DNA of 64,000 nt from UBA3537 sp038138145 (GTDB taxonomy: Bacteria; Bacteroidota; Bacteroidia; Flavobacteriales; Flavobacteriaceae). Where the stretch lies: positions 124,001 through 188,000 of the forward strand of contig JAYQDD010000003.1 of NCBI GenBank assembly GCA_038138145.1, written 5' to 3'. Numbering within the stretch: the first letter of the stretch is position 1; every line of letters begins with the position of its first letter. Of this stretch, positions 35,304 through 42,779 are shown piece by piece. The translations under genes were made by a program, and so were the position numbers. A model generated the notes under the pieces. The model saw nothing but the letters and a program-made list of their open reading frames with translations. It did not search any database and was not told the DNA's origin.

Positions 35304-36596
35304 ATGAGTACTCAAAAATTTGCAACGAATGCATTACACGCGGGGCACGATACCGCACAAAACGCTGGGACACGTGCTGTACCAATTTATCAATCGACGG
35401 CCTATGTTTTCAATGATTCAGATCATGCGGCAAATCTTTTTGCCCTAGCAGAAACAGGAAACATATACACCCGAATTAACAACCCTACAAATGATATTTT
35501 AGAGCAGCGATTAGCGGCTCTAGAAGGAGGGATTGCTGCTGTTGTAACAGCTTCTGGAACATCGGCAATTGCAACCTCTTTATTAACATTATTGAAAGCA
35601 GGAGACCATATTGTCGCTTCAAGTAGCTTGTATGGTGGCACCTACAACTTATTAAGCGTTACTTTACCAAGACACGGTATCACAACAACTTTTGTAGACC
35701 CATCTGATGCAGAAAATTTCAAGAAAGCAGCACAAGAAAATACGCGTGCATTTTTTATCGAATCGCTTGGAAATCCAAAGCTAGATGTGCTCGATATAGA
35801 AGCGATTTCAAAAGAAGCTAAAGCATACAAAGTGCCACTTATTGTGGACAACACGGTAGCTACACCTTATTTATTGAATCCAATTGAGCATGGCGCAAAT
35901 ATTGTTATTCATTCTCTTACAAAATACATCAATGGAAATGGAACTGCTCTGGGTGGTGTAATTATTGATGCAGGAACATTTGACTGGGCCAATGGTAAAT
36001 TCCCAGAATTTACAGAACCTTCACCGGGATACCATGGATTGGTTTACAGCGAAGCACTCGAAGCTGCAGCGTTTATCGCGAAAGTTAGAATTGAAGGGCT
36101 AAGAGATTATGGTGCTGCATTGAGTCCTTTTAATGCTTTTCAAATTATTCAAGGGTTAGAAACATTAGAATTAAGAATAAAAAAGCATAGTGAAAATGCA
36201 TTAGCATTGGCTCAGTGGTTATCAGAGCAAGATCAAGTTGCTTGGGTCAATTACCCAGGATTAGAATCTAGTCCATACAACGCCTTAGCTCAACGCTATT
36301 TGCCTGAAGGTCAAAGTGGAATTGTGACTTTTGGTGTTAAAGGAGGTTACGCCTCTGCAAAGAAAATTGTAGACACTACAAAATTGTTCTCATTACTGGC
36401 TAATATTGGTGATACTAAATCACTTATTATTCACCCAGCAAGTACAACACATCAGCAATTGAGTGATGAAGCTCAAGAGACTACAGGAGTTACAAAAGAC
36501 CTTATTCGTTTGTCTGTTGGATTGGAAAACATTGAAGATTTAAAAGCTGATCTTATTGAAGCATTTAAAGCAGTAGATGCCACAGTTGAAGTATAA
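35304..36596 (+). CDS. metY: O-acetylhomoserine sulfhydrylase MetY
   Basis: 430 residues, a PLP enzyme of the Cys/Met metabolism family. It joins O-acetylhomoserine with sulfide to make homocysteine. N-terminal FATNALHAGHDTAQNAGTRA and VPIYQSTAYVF; PLP lysine in IHSLTKYINGNGTALGG; C-terminal LIIHPASTTHQQL and RLSVGLENIEDL. The 430-residue length and THQQ motif suit MetY better than cystathionine gamma-synthase. It is first behind the SAM-I riboswitch and would use the sulfide made by the cys operon downstream. Confidence 0.94.
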   Translation: MSTQKFATNALHAGHDTAQNAGTRAVPIYQSTAYVFNDSDHAANLFALAETGNIYTRINNPTNDILEQRLAALEGGIAAVVTASGTSAIATSLLTLLKAGDHIVASSSLYGGTYNLLSVTLPRHGITTTFVDPSDAENFKKAAQENTRAFFIESLGNPKLDVLDIEAISKEAKAYKVPLIVDNTVATPYLLNPIEHGANIVIHSLTKYINGNGTALGGVIIDAGTFDWANGKFPEFTEPSPGYHGLVYSEALEAAAFIAKVRIEGLRDYGAALSPFNAFQIIQGLETLELRIKKHSENALALAQWLSEQDQVAWVNYPGLESSPYNALAQRYLPEGQSGIVTFGVKGGYASAKKIVDTTKLFSLLANIGDTKSLIIHPASTTHQQLSDEAQETTGVTKDLIRLSVGLENIEDLKADLIEAFKAVDATVEV

Positions 36597-36625
36597 TTTT
36601 TTCAATCTATAAAAAAGTTCTGTTC

Positions 36626-37606
36626 TTGAGTAAACTTCAATACATAGAAATTCCAAAATACACCACAATTTCTGGTAAGACATTACCCATAAGTTTGTCT
36701 TACCAGTTGTTTGGGTGTGCATTGCATAGTGCACCGGTTGTATTGGTCAATCATGCCCTTACGGGAAATTCTAATGTTGCTGGGTCTGACGGCTGGTGGA
36801 AAGCTCTTATTGGTCCTAAAAAGCCCATTGACACCGAAAATTTTACAATTTTAGCCTTTAATATTCCCGGGAATGGTTATGACGGTGATTCAAATCATTT
36901 GATAGAAAATTACAAAGATTTTATTGCAAGAGATATTGCAGCTTTGTTTTTGTTAGGATTAAAAGAACTTGGCGTTGATCAATTATTTGCTGCTATTGGT
37001 GGCTCATTGGGCGGTGGTATTGCTTGGGAAATGGCAGCAATTAATCCAAAGATTACCAAACATCTAATACCTGTTGCAAGTGATTGGAAATCAACAGATT
37101 GGATCATTGCAAATTGCTTGATACAAGAGCAGTTTTTAGTTAATTCCACCCAACCACTACAGGACGCAAGAATGCATGCTATGTTATGTTACAGAACACC
37201 TGAATCCTTAAAGCACAGGTTTCAGCGTTCGCAAAATACAGAACACAATCTTTTTAATATTGAAACATGGTTGTTGCATCATGGCGACAAGTTGCAAAAG
37301 CGATTTCAGTTGTCGGCATATAAACTGATGAATCAATTATTAAAAACAATTGACATAACAACAAATAGAGAGTCTGCAACAGAGGTGTTACAAACTATTG
37401 AAGCTGATATTCATATTATTGGAATTGATTCAGATTTGTTTTTTGTATCCGAAGAAAATACAGCGACACTAAAGCTTTTACGTCCCAATCTATCAAATGT
37501 TACTTACCACGAAATTACCTCTATTCATGGGCATGATGCATTTTTGATTGAGTATGAACAACTAAACTCCATAATCGATAAAATATTTAAACTAGAATTG
37601 GTATAA
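36626..37606 (+). CDS. MetX-like homoserine O-acetyltransferase (alpha/beta hydrolase), TTG start
   Basis: 326 residues from a TTG (MSKLQYIEIPKY); no ATG lies near and the sequence from this point matches MetX N-termini. Alpha/beta-hydrolase catalytic residues are visible: Ser127 in AIGGSLGGG, Asp270 in IGIDSDLFF, His303 in HGHDAFLIEYEQ. VVLVNHALTGNSN is also MetX-like. It would acetylate homoserine for MetY. At 326 residues it is shorter than typical MetX (about 350-380). Position between metY and a second sulfhydrylase under one SAM riboswitch supports the role. Acyl donor preference is inferred. Confidence 0.85.
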   Translation: MSKLQYIEIPKYTTISGKTLPISLSYQLFGCALHSAPVVLVNHALTGNSNVAGSDGWWKALIGPKKPIDTENFTILAFNIPGNGYDGDSNHLIENYKDFIARDIAALFLLGLKELGVDQLFAAIGGSLGGGIAWEMAAINPKITKHLIPVASDWKSTDWIIANCLIQEQFLVNSTQPLQDARMHAMLCYRTPESLKHRFQRSQNTEHNLFNIETWLLHHGDKLQKRFQLSAYKLMNQLLKTIDITTNRESATEVLQTIEADIHIIGIDSDLFFVSEENTATLKLLRPNLSNVTYHEITSIHGHDAFLIEYEQLNSIIDKIFKLELV

Positions 37607-37611
37607 GCCCT

Positions 37612-38772
37612 ATGTATAAAAAACAAACCGATATCATTCGGACCCAAATCGAATGCTCTCAATTTCTCGAACATTCTACCCCATTATATTTGACCTCAAG
37701 CTTCATTTTTGAAGATGCTGAAGACATGAGAGCATCATTTTCGGAAGAAAAAGAGCGTAATATTTATAGCCGATTTACAAATCCAAATACCTCTGAATTT
37801 GTAGAAAAAGTATGCAAGATGGAAGGTGCAGAGGATGGTTTTGCCTTTGCTACTGGAATGGCCGCTGTGTTTTCTACTTTTGCTGCTTTGTTGAACAGTG
37901 GAGATCATATTGTGTCTGCGCAATCCGTATTTGGTTCGACACATACATTATTCACTAAATATTTCCCAAAGTGGAATATCGAAACGAGTTACTTTAAGAT
38001 TAACGAAGTCGATACAATAGAGCGTTTGATTTCGCCTAAAACGAAAATATTGTATGCAGAAACGCCTACAAACCCTGCTGTAGATATTTTAGATTTAGAG
38101 TTGTTGGGTGCCATAGCAAAAAAACATAATCTTATTTTAATTATAGACAATTGTTTTGCCACCCCTTATTTGCAACAACCTATAAAATTTGGGGCTCATC
38201 TTGTGATTCACTCAGCAACCAAACTAATGGATGGTCAAGGCCGAGTATTGGGTGGCGCTACTGTAGGTAGAGCAGATCTTATTAGAGAAATTTACTTGTT
38301 TTCTAGGAATACAGGGCCAGCATTGTCACCATTCAACGCTTGGGTTTTATCCAAAAGTTTAGAAACTTTAGCTGTTCGTGTTGATAGGCATTGTGAAAAT
38401 GCTTTAAGAATAGCACAATTTTTAGAGAATCACGACAAGGTAAATTGGGTAAAATATCCATTTTTAAAATCACATCCACAATATGAAATAGCCAAAAAGC
38501 AAATGAAATTGGGAGGCAGTATTGTGGCCTTTGAAGTAAAAGGAGGTATTGCCAATGGACGTCGATTTTTAGATGCCATAAAATTATGTTCATTATCTGC
38601 AAATTTGGGTGATACAAGAACCATAGTAACGCATCCGGCTTCTACCACGCACAGCAAATTGAGCGAAGAAGATCGCTTAGAAGTTAATATTACAGATGGA
38701 TTGGTGCGTATTTCGGTAGGATTAGAAAATGTGGAAGATATTATAAATGATTTAAACCAAGCCTTATCATGA
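37612..38772 (+). CDS. Trans-sulfuration PLP enzyme, MetZ/MetB-like
   Basis: 386 residues of the Cys/Met metabolism PLP family, five bases after the metX-like gene. Motifs: TPLYLTSSFIFEDAEDMRA, NIYSRFTNPNT, PLP lysine in VIHSATKLMDGQGRVLGG, and C-terminal THPASTTHSKLSEEDR. It best fits O-succinylhomoserine sulfhydrylase (MetZ) or cystathionine gamma-synthase. It clearly is a paralogue of MetY two genes upstream (shared SANLGDTRT / LANIGDTKS segments). Substrate cannot be fixed from sequence alone. Confidence 0.87.
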   Translation: MYKKQTDIIRTQIECSQFLEHSTPLYLTSSFIFEDAEDMRASFSEEKERNIYSRFTNPNTSEFVEKVCKMEGAEDGFAFATGMAAVFSTFAALLNSGDHIVSAQSVFGSTHTLFTKYFPKWNIETSYFKINEVDTIERLISPKTKILYAETPTNPAVDILDLELLGAIAKKHNLILIIDNCFATPYLQQPIKFGAHLVIHSATKLMDGQGRVLGGATVGRADLIREIYLFSRNTGPALSPFNAWVLSKSLETLAVRVDRHCENALRIAQFLENHDKVNWVKYPFLKSHPQYEIAKKQMKLGGSIVAFEVKGGIANGRRFLDAIKLCSLSANLGDTRTIVTHPASTTHSKLSEEDRLEVNITDGLVRISVGLENVEDIINDLNQALS

Positions 38773-38796
38773 AAACCTCATTCGCGTTATAATTGT

Positions 38797-38804
38797 TATA
38801 TTTG
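38797..38804 (+). promoter_or_regulatory. -7 promoter box of the Rrf2 gene (leaderless)
   Basis: TATATTTG, a perfect TAnnTTTG, ending three bases before the ATG at 38808, so the mRNA would be leaderless. It also argues that the upstream ATT/ATG-like codons at 38793 are not used. Confidence 0.55.
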
Positions 38805-38807
38805 AAT

Positions 38808-39218
38808 ATGCTTTCATCAAAAACAAAATATGGAATAAAAGCGATGACATTCATGGCTAAACAGGAATCTAAAATTCCTGTGCAAATAGCGACCATTGCA
38901 AAGCATGAAAATATTTCGCAAAAATATTTGGAAAGCATATTACTCACTTTACGAAAAGCAGGTTTTTTGGGATCCAAAAAGGGTAAAAATGGTGGGTATT
39001 ATTTGTTTAAAAACCCAGAAGACATCAAAATGACGGATGTGATGCGTGTTTTGGAAGGGCCAATTGCACTGGTGCCTTGTGTAAGTTTGAATTTCTATGA
39101 AAAATGTGCCGATTGTCCAGACGAAAACACTTGTGCTGTACACAATTTAATGTTGGAAGTAAGAGATAATACGCTCACAATATTCAACAATAAATCGCTT
39201 GCCGATATCATCTCATAA
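38808..39218 (+). CDS. Rrf2 family transcriptional regulator
   Basis: 136 residues from MLSSKTKYG. A winged HTH (about 1-65, with HENISQKYLESILLTLRKAG and the wing KKGKNGGYYL) is followed by a C-terminal region with four cysteines (C91, C100, C103, C109). Rrf2 members include IscR, NsrR and CymR, which sense Fe-S clusters, nitric oxide or cysteine status. The cysteine set differs from the usual three-Cys IscR ligand pattern, so the signal is open. It lies 93 bases upstream of the sulfate assimilation operon on the same strand, and a palindrome covers that operon's presumed start, so I infer that it controls cys genes. Confidence 0.9.
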   Translation: MLSSKTKYGIKAMTFMAKQESKIPVQIATIAKHENISQKYLESILLTLRKAGFLGSKKGKNGGYYLFKNPEDIKMTDVMRVLEGPIALVPCVSLNFYEKCADCPDENTCAVHNLMLEVRDNTLTIFNNKSLADIIS

Positions 39219-39232
39219 AATTTAAAAAATAG

Positions 39233-39262
39233 TTTGATAGTTAAAATATATTAGTAAATTTG
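39233..39262 (+). promoter_or_regulatory. Promoter of the sulfate assimilation operon
   Basis: TTTG at 39233, an 18-base spacer and TAAATTTG at 39255: a textbook Bacteroidota promoter. It is the best -33/-7 pair in the window. Confidence 0.72.
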
Positions 39263-39270
39263 CTCTTTAT

Positions 39271-39287
39271 CCTATTAAACCGATAGG
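39271..39287. promoter_or_regulatory. Putative Rrf2 operator over the cys transcription start
   Basis: CCTAT, seven bases, ATAGG: an inverted repeat beginning eight bases after the -7 box, so it would cover the transcription start. The gene just upstream encodes an Rrf2 regulator. I see no second copy of this site in the window. Confidence 0.5.
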
Positions 39288-39311
39288 CAAACAGATTTAA
39301 ATGTTAAAAAT

Positions 39312-39569
39312 ATGATTTTAGATAATGTTTTACAGATTAAGTTGAGAAAAAGTAACGCAAACGAAACGTCTAAAGAAAAGATAAAAAGAAGTTTATTAAA
39401 AACAATAAGTTGGAGAGTAATAGGGACTTTAGACACCATACTCATTTCTTGGTTGATTACAGGAGCAATGACACTTGCTTTGTCCATAGGAACAATTGAA
39501 TTGATCAGCAAAATGGTGCTGTACTTTTTTCATGAGCGCCTTTGGAATCAAATTAAATGGGGGAAATAA
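39312..39569 (+). CDS. DUF2061 small membrane protein
   Basis: 85 residues. A basic N-terminus (RKSNANETSKEKIKRSLLKT) leads into two hydrophobic segments (about 37-72) with the DUF2061 signature ISWRVIGTLDT and a C-terminal ELISKMVLYFFHERLWNQI. The domain occurs alone or fused to other proteins, and I recall fusions to sulfate-activation enzymes. Function unknown. Here it opens the sulfate assimilation operon, five bases before cysH, which has no other membrane protein, so a role in sulfate or sulfite handling is a reasonable guess. Confidence 0.85.
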   Translation: MILDNVLQIKLRKSNANETSKEKIKRSLLKTISWRVIGTLDTILISWLITGAMTLALSIGTIELISKMVLYFFHERLWNQIKWGK

Positions 39570-39574
39570 CGACT

Positions 39575-40186
39575 ATGAATCTAGAAGAAATCAATAAAAA
39601 ATTAGCCCACAAATCGCCTCATGAAATCATCAATTGGGCTTTAGGCATTGCTCAAAGACCTGTACTGACGACAAATTTTAGGCCTTATGAGGGGGCCATT
39701 TTATATGCTGTATCCAAACAAAAAAAAGACATTCCTGTGGTATGGTGTGATACAGGGTACAATACACCCAACACCTACAAACACGCAGAAGAATTAATTG
39801 AAAAGTTACAACTTAATATTAAGTTATATGTACCAAAACAAACCGCCGCGCACAGAAATTCGGTTTTAGGCATACCCTCAATTGACGACCCAAAGCATAA
39901 GATTTTTACAGAGCAAGTAAAGTTAGAGCCTTTCAAACGCGCTATGGCAGAGCACCAACCAGATGTTTGGTTTACAAATTTGCGCAAAGGGCAAACAGCA
40001 TTTAGAGACAGCATAGATGTTGTGTCCAAAGGCGGCGATGGCATCATTAAAGTCAGTCCATTTTATCACTATTCTGATAGCGATTTAGACACCTATCTAA
40101 TTGACAATAATATACCAAATGAGTTTCAATATTTTGATCCCACTAAGCAGTTAGAGAACAGAGAATGTGGTTTACATCTAAAATAA
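39575..40186 (+). CDS. cysH: Phosphoadenylyl-sulfate reductase family protein CysH
   Basis: 203 residues from the ATG five bases after the DUF2061 stop; an ATG at 39557 would overlap that gene. The adenine nucleotide alpha hydrolase fold is clear: VVWCDTGYNTPNTYKHAEEL, WFTNLRKGQTAFRD, and the C-terminal catalytic Cys in RECGLHLK. It lacks the paired cysteines (CC...CxxC) that hold a 4Fe-4S cluster in APS reductases, so by sequence it is of the PAPS type. No APS kinase gene is in the window, which leaves the true substrate (APS or PAPS) open. Confidence 0.92.
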   Translation: MNLEEINKKLAHKSPHEIINWALGIAQRPVLTTNFRPYEGAILYAVSKQKKDIPVVWCDTGYNTPNTYKHAEELIEKLQLNIKLYVPKQTAAHRNSVLGIPSIDDPKHKIFTEQVKLEPFKRAMAEHQPDVWFTNLRKGQTAFRDSIDVVSKGGDGIIKVSPFYHYSDSDLDTYLIDNNIPNEFQYFDPTKQLENRECGLHLK

Positions 40187-40194
40187 ATTTAACA

Positions 40195-41100
40195 ATGAAC
40201 AACGATACCTCATCAATAAACCCACTAGAAAACGAAGCTATATACATATTTAGAGAAGTAGCAGCACAATTTGAAAACCCTGTACTTCTATTCTCAGGGG
40301 GTAAAGATTCCATTACCCTAGTACGATTGGCGCAAAAAGCATTTTATCCAGCCAAAATCCCTTTTCCTTTAATGCATATAGACACAGGGCATAATTTTCC
40401 TGAAACCATAGAATTTAGAGATCGTCTTGTTCAAGAGTTAGATCTAAATTTGATTGTACGTAATGTACAAGAATCTATAGACCAAGGTAAAGTTACAGAA
40501 GAATCAGGGAAATATGCGAGTAGAAATAAGCTACAAACAACAACTCTTTTGGACGCAATTGATGAATTTAAATTCGATGCCTGTATAGGAGGCGCAAGAC
40601 GAGATGAAGAAAAAGCGCGTGCCAAAGAACGTATTTTCTCTGTTCGAGATGATTTTGGTCAATGGGATGAAAAAAACCAACGACCAGAACTATTTGATAT
40701 GCTTAATGGACAAATAGAATTAGGGCAAAATGTAAGAGTTTTTCCAATTTCCAATTGGACAGAATTAGATGTATGGTCCTATATAGAAAAAGAAAACATA
40801 GAAATTCCATCAATTTATTTTGCACATACAAGAGCAACATTTTTAAGGGATGGATTGATTTGGTCTGCAAACGACGACGTTGTTTACAGAGAAGATGATG
40901 AAACTGTAGAGAATCGTTTGGTACGTTTCAGAACGGTTGGCGATATGAGTTGTACCGCTGCAGTGCTTTCTAGCGCATCGGATATAGCAACAGTTGTTGA
41001 AGAAATTAGAGCTTCAACACTTTCTGAACGTGGTGCAAGAATAGACGATAAACGCTCAGAAGCAGCAATGGAGAAACGAAAACAACAGGGTTATTTTTAA
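40195..41100 (+). CDS. cysD: Sulfate adenylyltransferase subunit CysD
   Basis: 301 residues from the ATG at 40195; an earlier ATG at 40165 would overlap cysH. CysD with CysN forms APS from sulfate and ATP. PP-loop LLFSGGKDSITL near the N-terminus, MHIDTGHNFPETIEFRD, CIGGARRDEEKARAKERIFS, and a C-terminal RGARIDDKRSEAAMEKRK. Length normal. Confidence 0.97.
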   Translation: MNNDTSSINPLENEAIYIFREVAAQFENPVLLFSGGKDSITLVRLAQKAFYPAKIPFPLMHIDTGHNFPETIEFRDRLVQELDLNLIVRNVQESIDQGKVTEESGKYASRNKLQTTTLLDAIDEFKFDACIGGARRDEEKARAKERIFSVRDDFGQWDEKNQRPELFDMLNGQIELGQNVRVFPISNWTELDVWSYIEKENIEIPSIYFAHTRATFLRDGLIWSANDDVVYREDDETVENRLVRFRTVGDMSCTAAVLSSASDIATVVEEIRASTLSERGARIDDKRSEAAMEKRKQQGYF

Positions 41101-41111
41101 AAAGTAAAAAA

Positions 41112-42359
41112 ATGGAAGTATTAAAAATTGCGACAGCAGGAAGTGTAGATGATGGTAAAAGTACTTTGATCGGAAGAATCCTATACGACACAAAATCGTT
41201 GACTACAGACAAAATAGAAGCCATTGAAAAAACCAGTCAACAAAAGGGATATGATTATTTAGATTTTTCCTTAGCGACAGATGGTTTAGTAGCAGAAAGA
41301 GAGCAAGGAATTACTATAGATGTAGCGCATATATATTTTTCAACGCAAAAGAAGAGTTACATTATTGCCGATACCCCAGGCCATGTAGAATACACAAGAA
41401 ATATGGTCACTGGTGCATCAACTTCTCAAGTGGCTATTATTCTTATTGACGCACGAAAAGGTGTTGTCGAACAAACATATCGTCACTTTTTTATCAGTAA
41501 TCTTTTGCGTGTCAAAGACATAATTGTGGCCATCAATAAAATGGATTTGGTGGATTTTTCTGAAGAACAATACAATGCGATTAAATTAGATTTTGAAGCG
41601 CTAATGCAAAAACGCGATTACAAGGATCAAAACATAACATTTATCCCTGTTAGTGCTCTAAAGGGAGATAATGTGGTGCAGAAATCTGAGCAAACACCTT
41701 GGTATGATGGACAAACGCTTTTGGAGCATTTGGAAGACTTAAACAATGAAGACGTATACAATGAAGGGACGCCTAGATTTCCTGTTCAGTACGTGGTAAG
41801 ACCTAAGACCGACGAATTTCATGATTTTAGAGGGTATGCAGGAAAGGTTTATGGAGGACAACTCAGTGTTGGCGATGAGGTTGTTGCCTTACCTTCCAAA
41901 ACTAAATCTAGAATTAAAGATATTTATTTTTATAATGAAAAATATCAGACCGCCTCTAGACGCACCTCAGTGACCATCACTCTTGAAGACGACATCAATG
42001 TCAGTAGAGGAGATATGCTCGTAAAAGCTAATGACTTACCAAAGGTGGAAAAACAATTTACTGCAACTGTTTCTTGGATGGATTCTAAAAATTTACACGC
42101 TGGAAGTACGTATGTATTACAGCACGGAGTGCATAAAGTTTTGGCAAAAGTAGGCCAAATTCATCATAAAATAAATCCTGACTACTCAGGGACCAATACA
42201 GAGGTAAACGCTCTGGAGATGAACGATATAGCTTTAGTTTCGTTCAAACTAAATAAACCAATTTATTTGGATGAATTTAAAAAGCACCGTACCAATGGTT
42301 CGTTTATTTTAATCGATACTCAATCCAATAATACCGCAGGGGTCGGGTTTATTCAATAA
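41112..42359 (+). CDS. cysN: Sulfate adenylyltransferase subunit CysN (GTPase)
   Basis: 415 residues. G1 GSVDDGKST (10-18), switch region DGLVAEREQGITIDVAH, G3 DTPGH, G4 NKMD, then EF-Tu-like beta-barrel domains. GTP hydrolysis drives APS formation by CysD. It is shorter than the E. coli protein (about 475) and has no CysC (APS kinase) fusion at its C-terminus, ending in AGVGFIQ. It starts 11 bases after cysD. Confidence 0.96.
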   Translation: MEVLKIATAGSVDDGKSTLIGRILYDTKSLTTDKIEAIEKTSQQKGYDYLDFSLATDGLVAEREQGITIDVAHIYFSTQKKSYIIADTPGHVEYTRNMVTGASTSQVAIILIDARKGVVEQTYRHFFISNLLRVKDIIVAINKMDLVDFSEEQYNAIKLDFEALMQKRDYKDQNITFIPVSALKGDNVVQKSEQTPWYDGQTLLEHLEDLNNEDVYNEGTPRFPVQYVVRPKTDEFHDFRGYAGKVYGGQLSVGDEVVALPSKTKSRIKDIYFYNEKYQTASRRTSVTITLEDDINVSRGDMLVKANDLPKVEKQFTATVSWMDSKNLHAGSTYVLQHGVHKVLAKVGQIHHKINPDYSGTNTEVNALEMNDIALVSFKLNKPIYLDEFKKHRTNGSFILIDTQSNNTAGVGFIQ

Positions 42360-42362
42360 AAT

Positions 42363-42710
42363 ATGGCAATAATAATAACAGATGAATGTATAAATTGTGG
42401 TGCATGTGAACCAGAGTGCCCAAACACTGCTATTTATGAGGGCGCTGAACATTGGCAATACAGCAATGGAACTTCTTTGGTTGGAAATATAGTCTTGCCA
42501 AATGGGAAGAATGTTGATGCAGACGAAGATCAAGAACCAGTCTCAGACGAGTTTTATTTTATAGTTCCAGATAAATGCACCGAATGCAAGGGGTTTCATG
42601 AAGAGCCACAATGCGCTGCTGTATGTCCAGTAGATTGCTGTGTGCCCGACGAAAATCATATAGAGACCGAAGAAACGTTGTTGGAAAAGCAACAATTTTT
42701 ACACCAATAA
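42363..42710 (+). CDS. Dicluster 4Fe-4S ferredoxin (Allochromatium type)
   Basis: 115 residues. The first cluster motif is CINCGACEPECP; the second is CTECKGFHEEPQCAAVCP with the extended spacing of Allochromatium-type ferredoxins, followed by VDCCVPD. It carries low-potential electrons. It lies three bases after cysN and 69 bases before sulfite reductase, so it is a probable electron donor to that enzyme. Both clusters appear complete. Confidence 0.93.
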   Translation: MAIIITDECINCGACEPECPNTAIYEGAEHWQYSNGTSLVGNIVLPNGKNVDADEDQEPVSDEFYFIVPDKCTECKGFHEEPQCAAVCPVDCCVPDENHIETEETLLEKQQFLHQ

Positions 42711-42779
42711 ATACCTACAGTCCTTTTAGTTTTAACTCAAACGATTAAAAAGAAGACCGAGCAACTTCAATAAAAAATT

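Noticed and set aside
42711..42779. Sequence GAAGACCGAGCAACTTC before sulfite reductase resembles part of the SAM-I core
   Set aside because: Only a short fragment matches; there is no P1 pairing, no GGUGCUAAAUUC segment, and the gap of 69 bases is too short for an aptamer.
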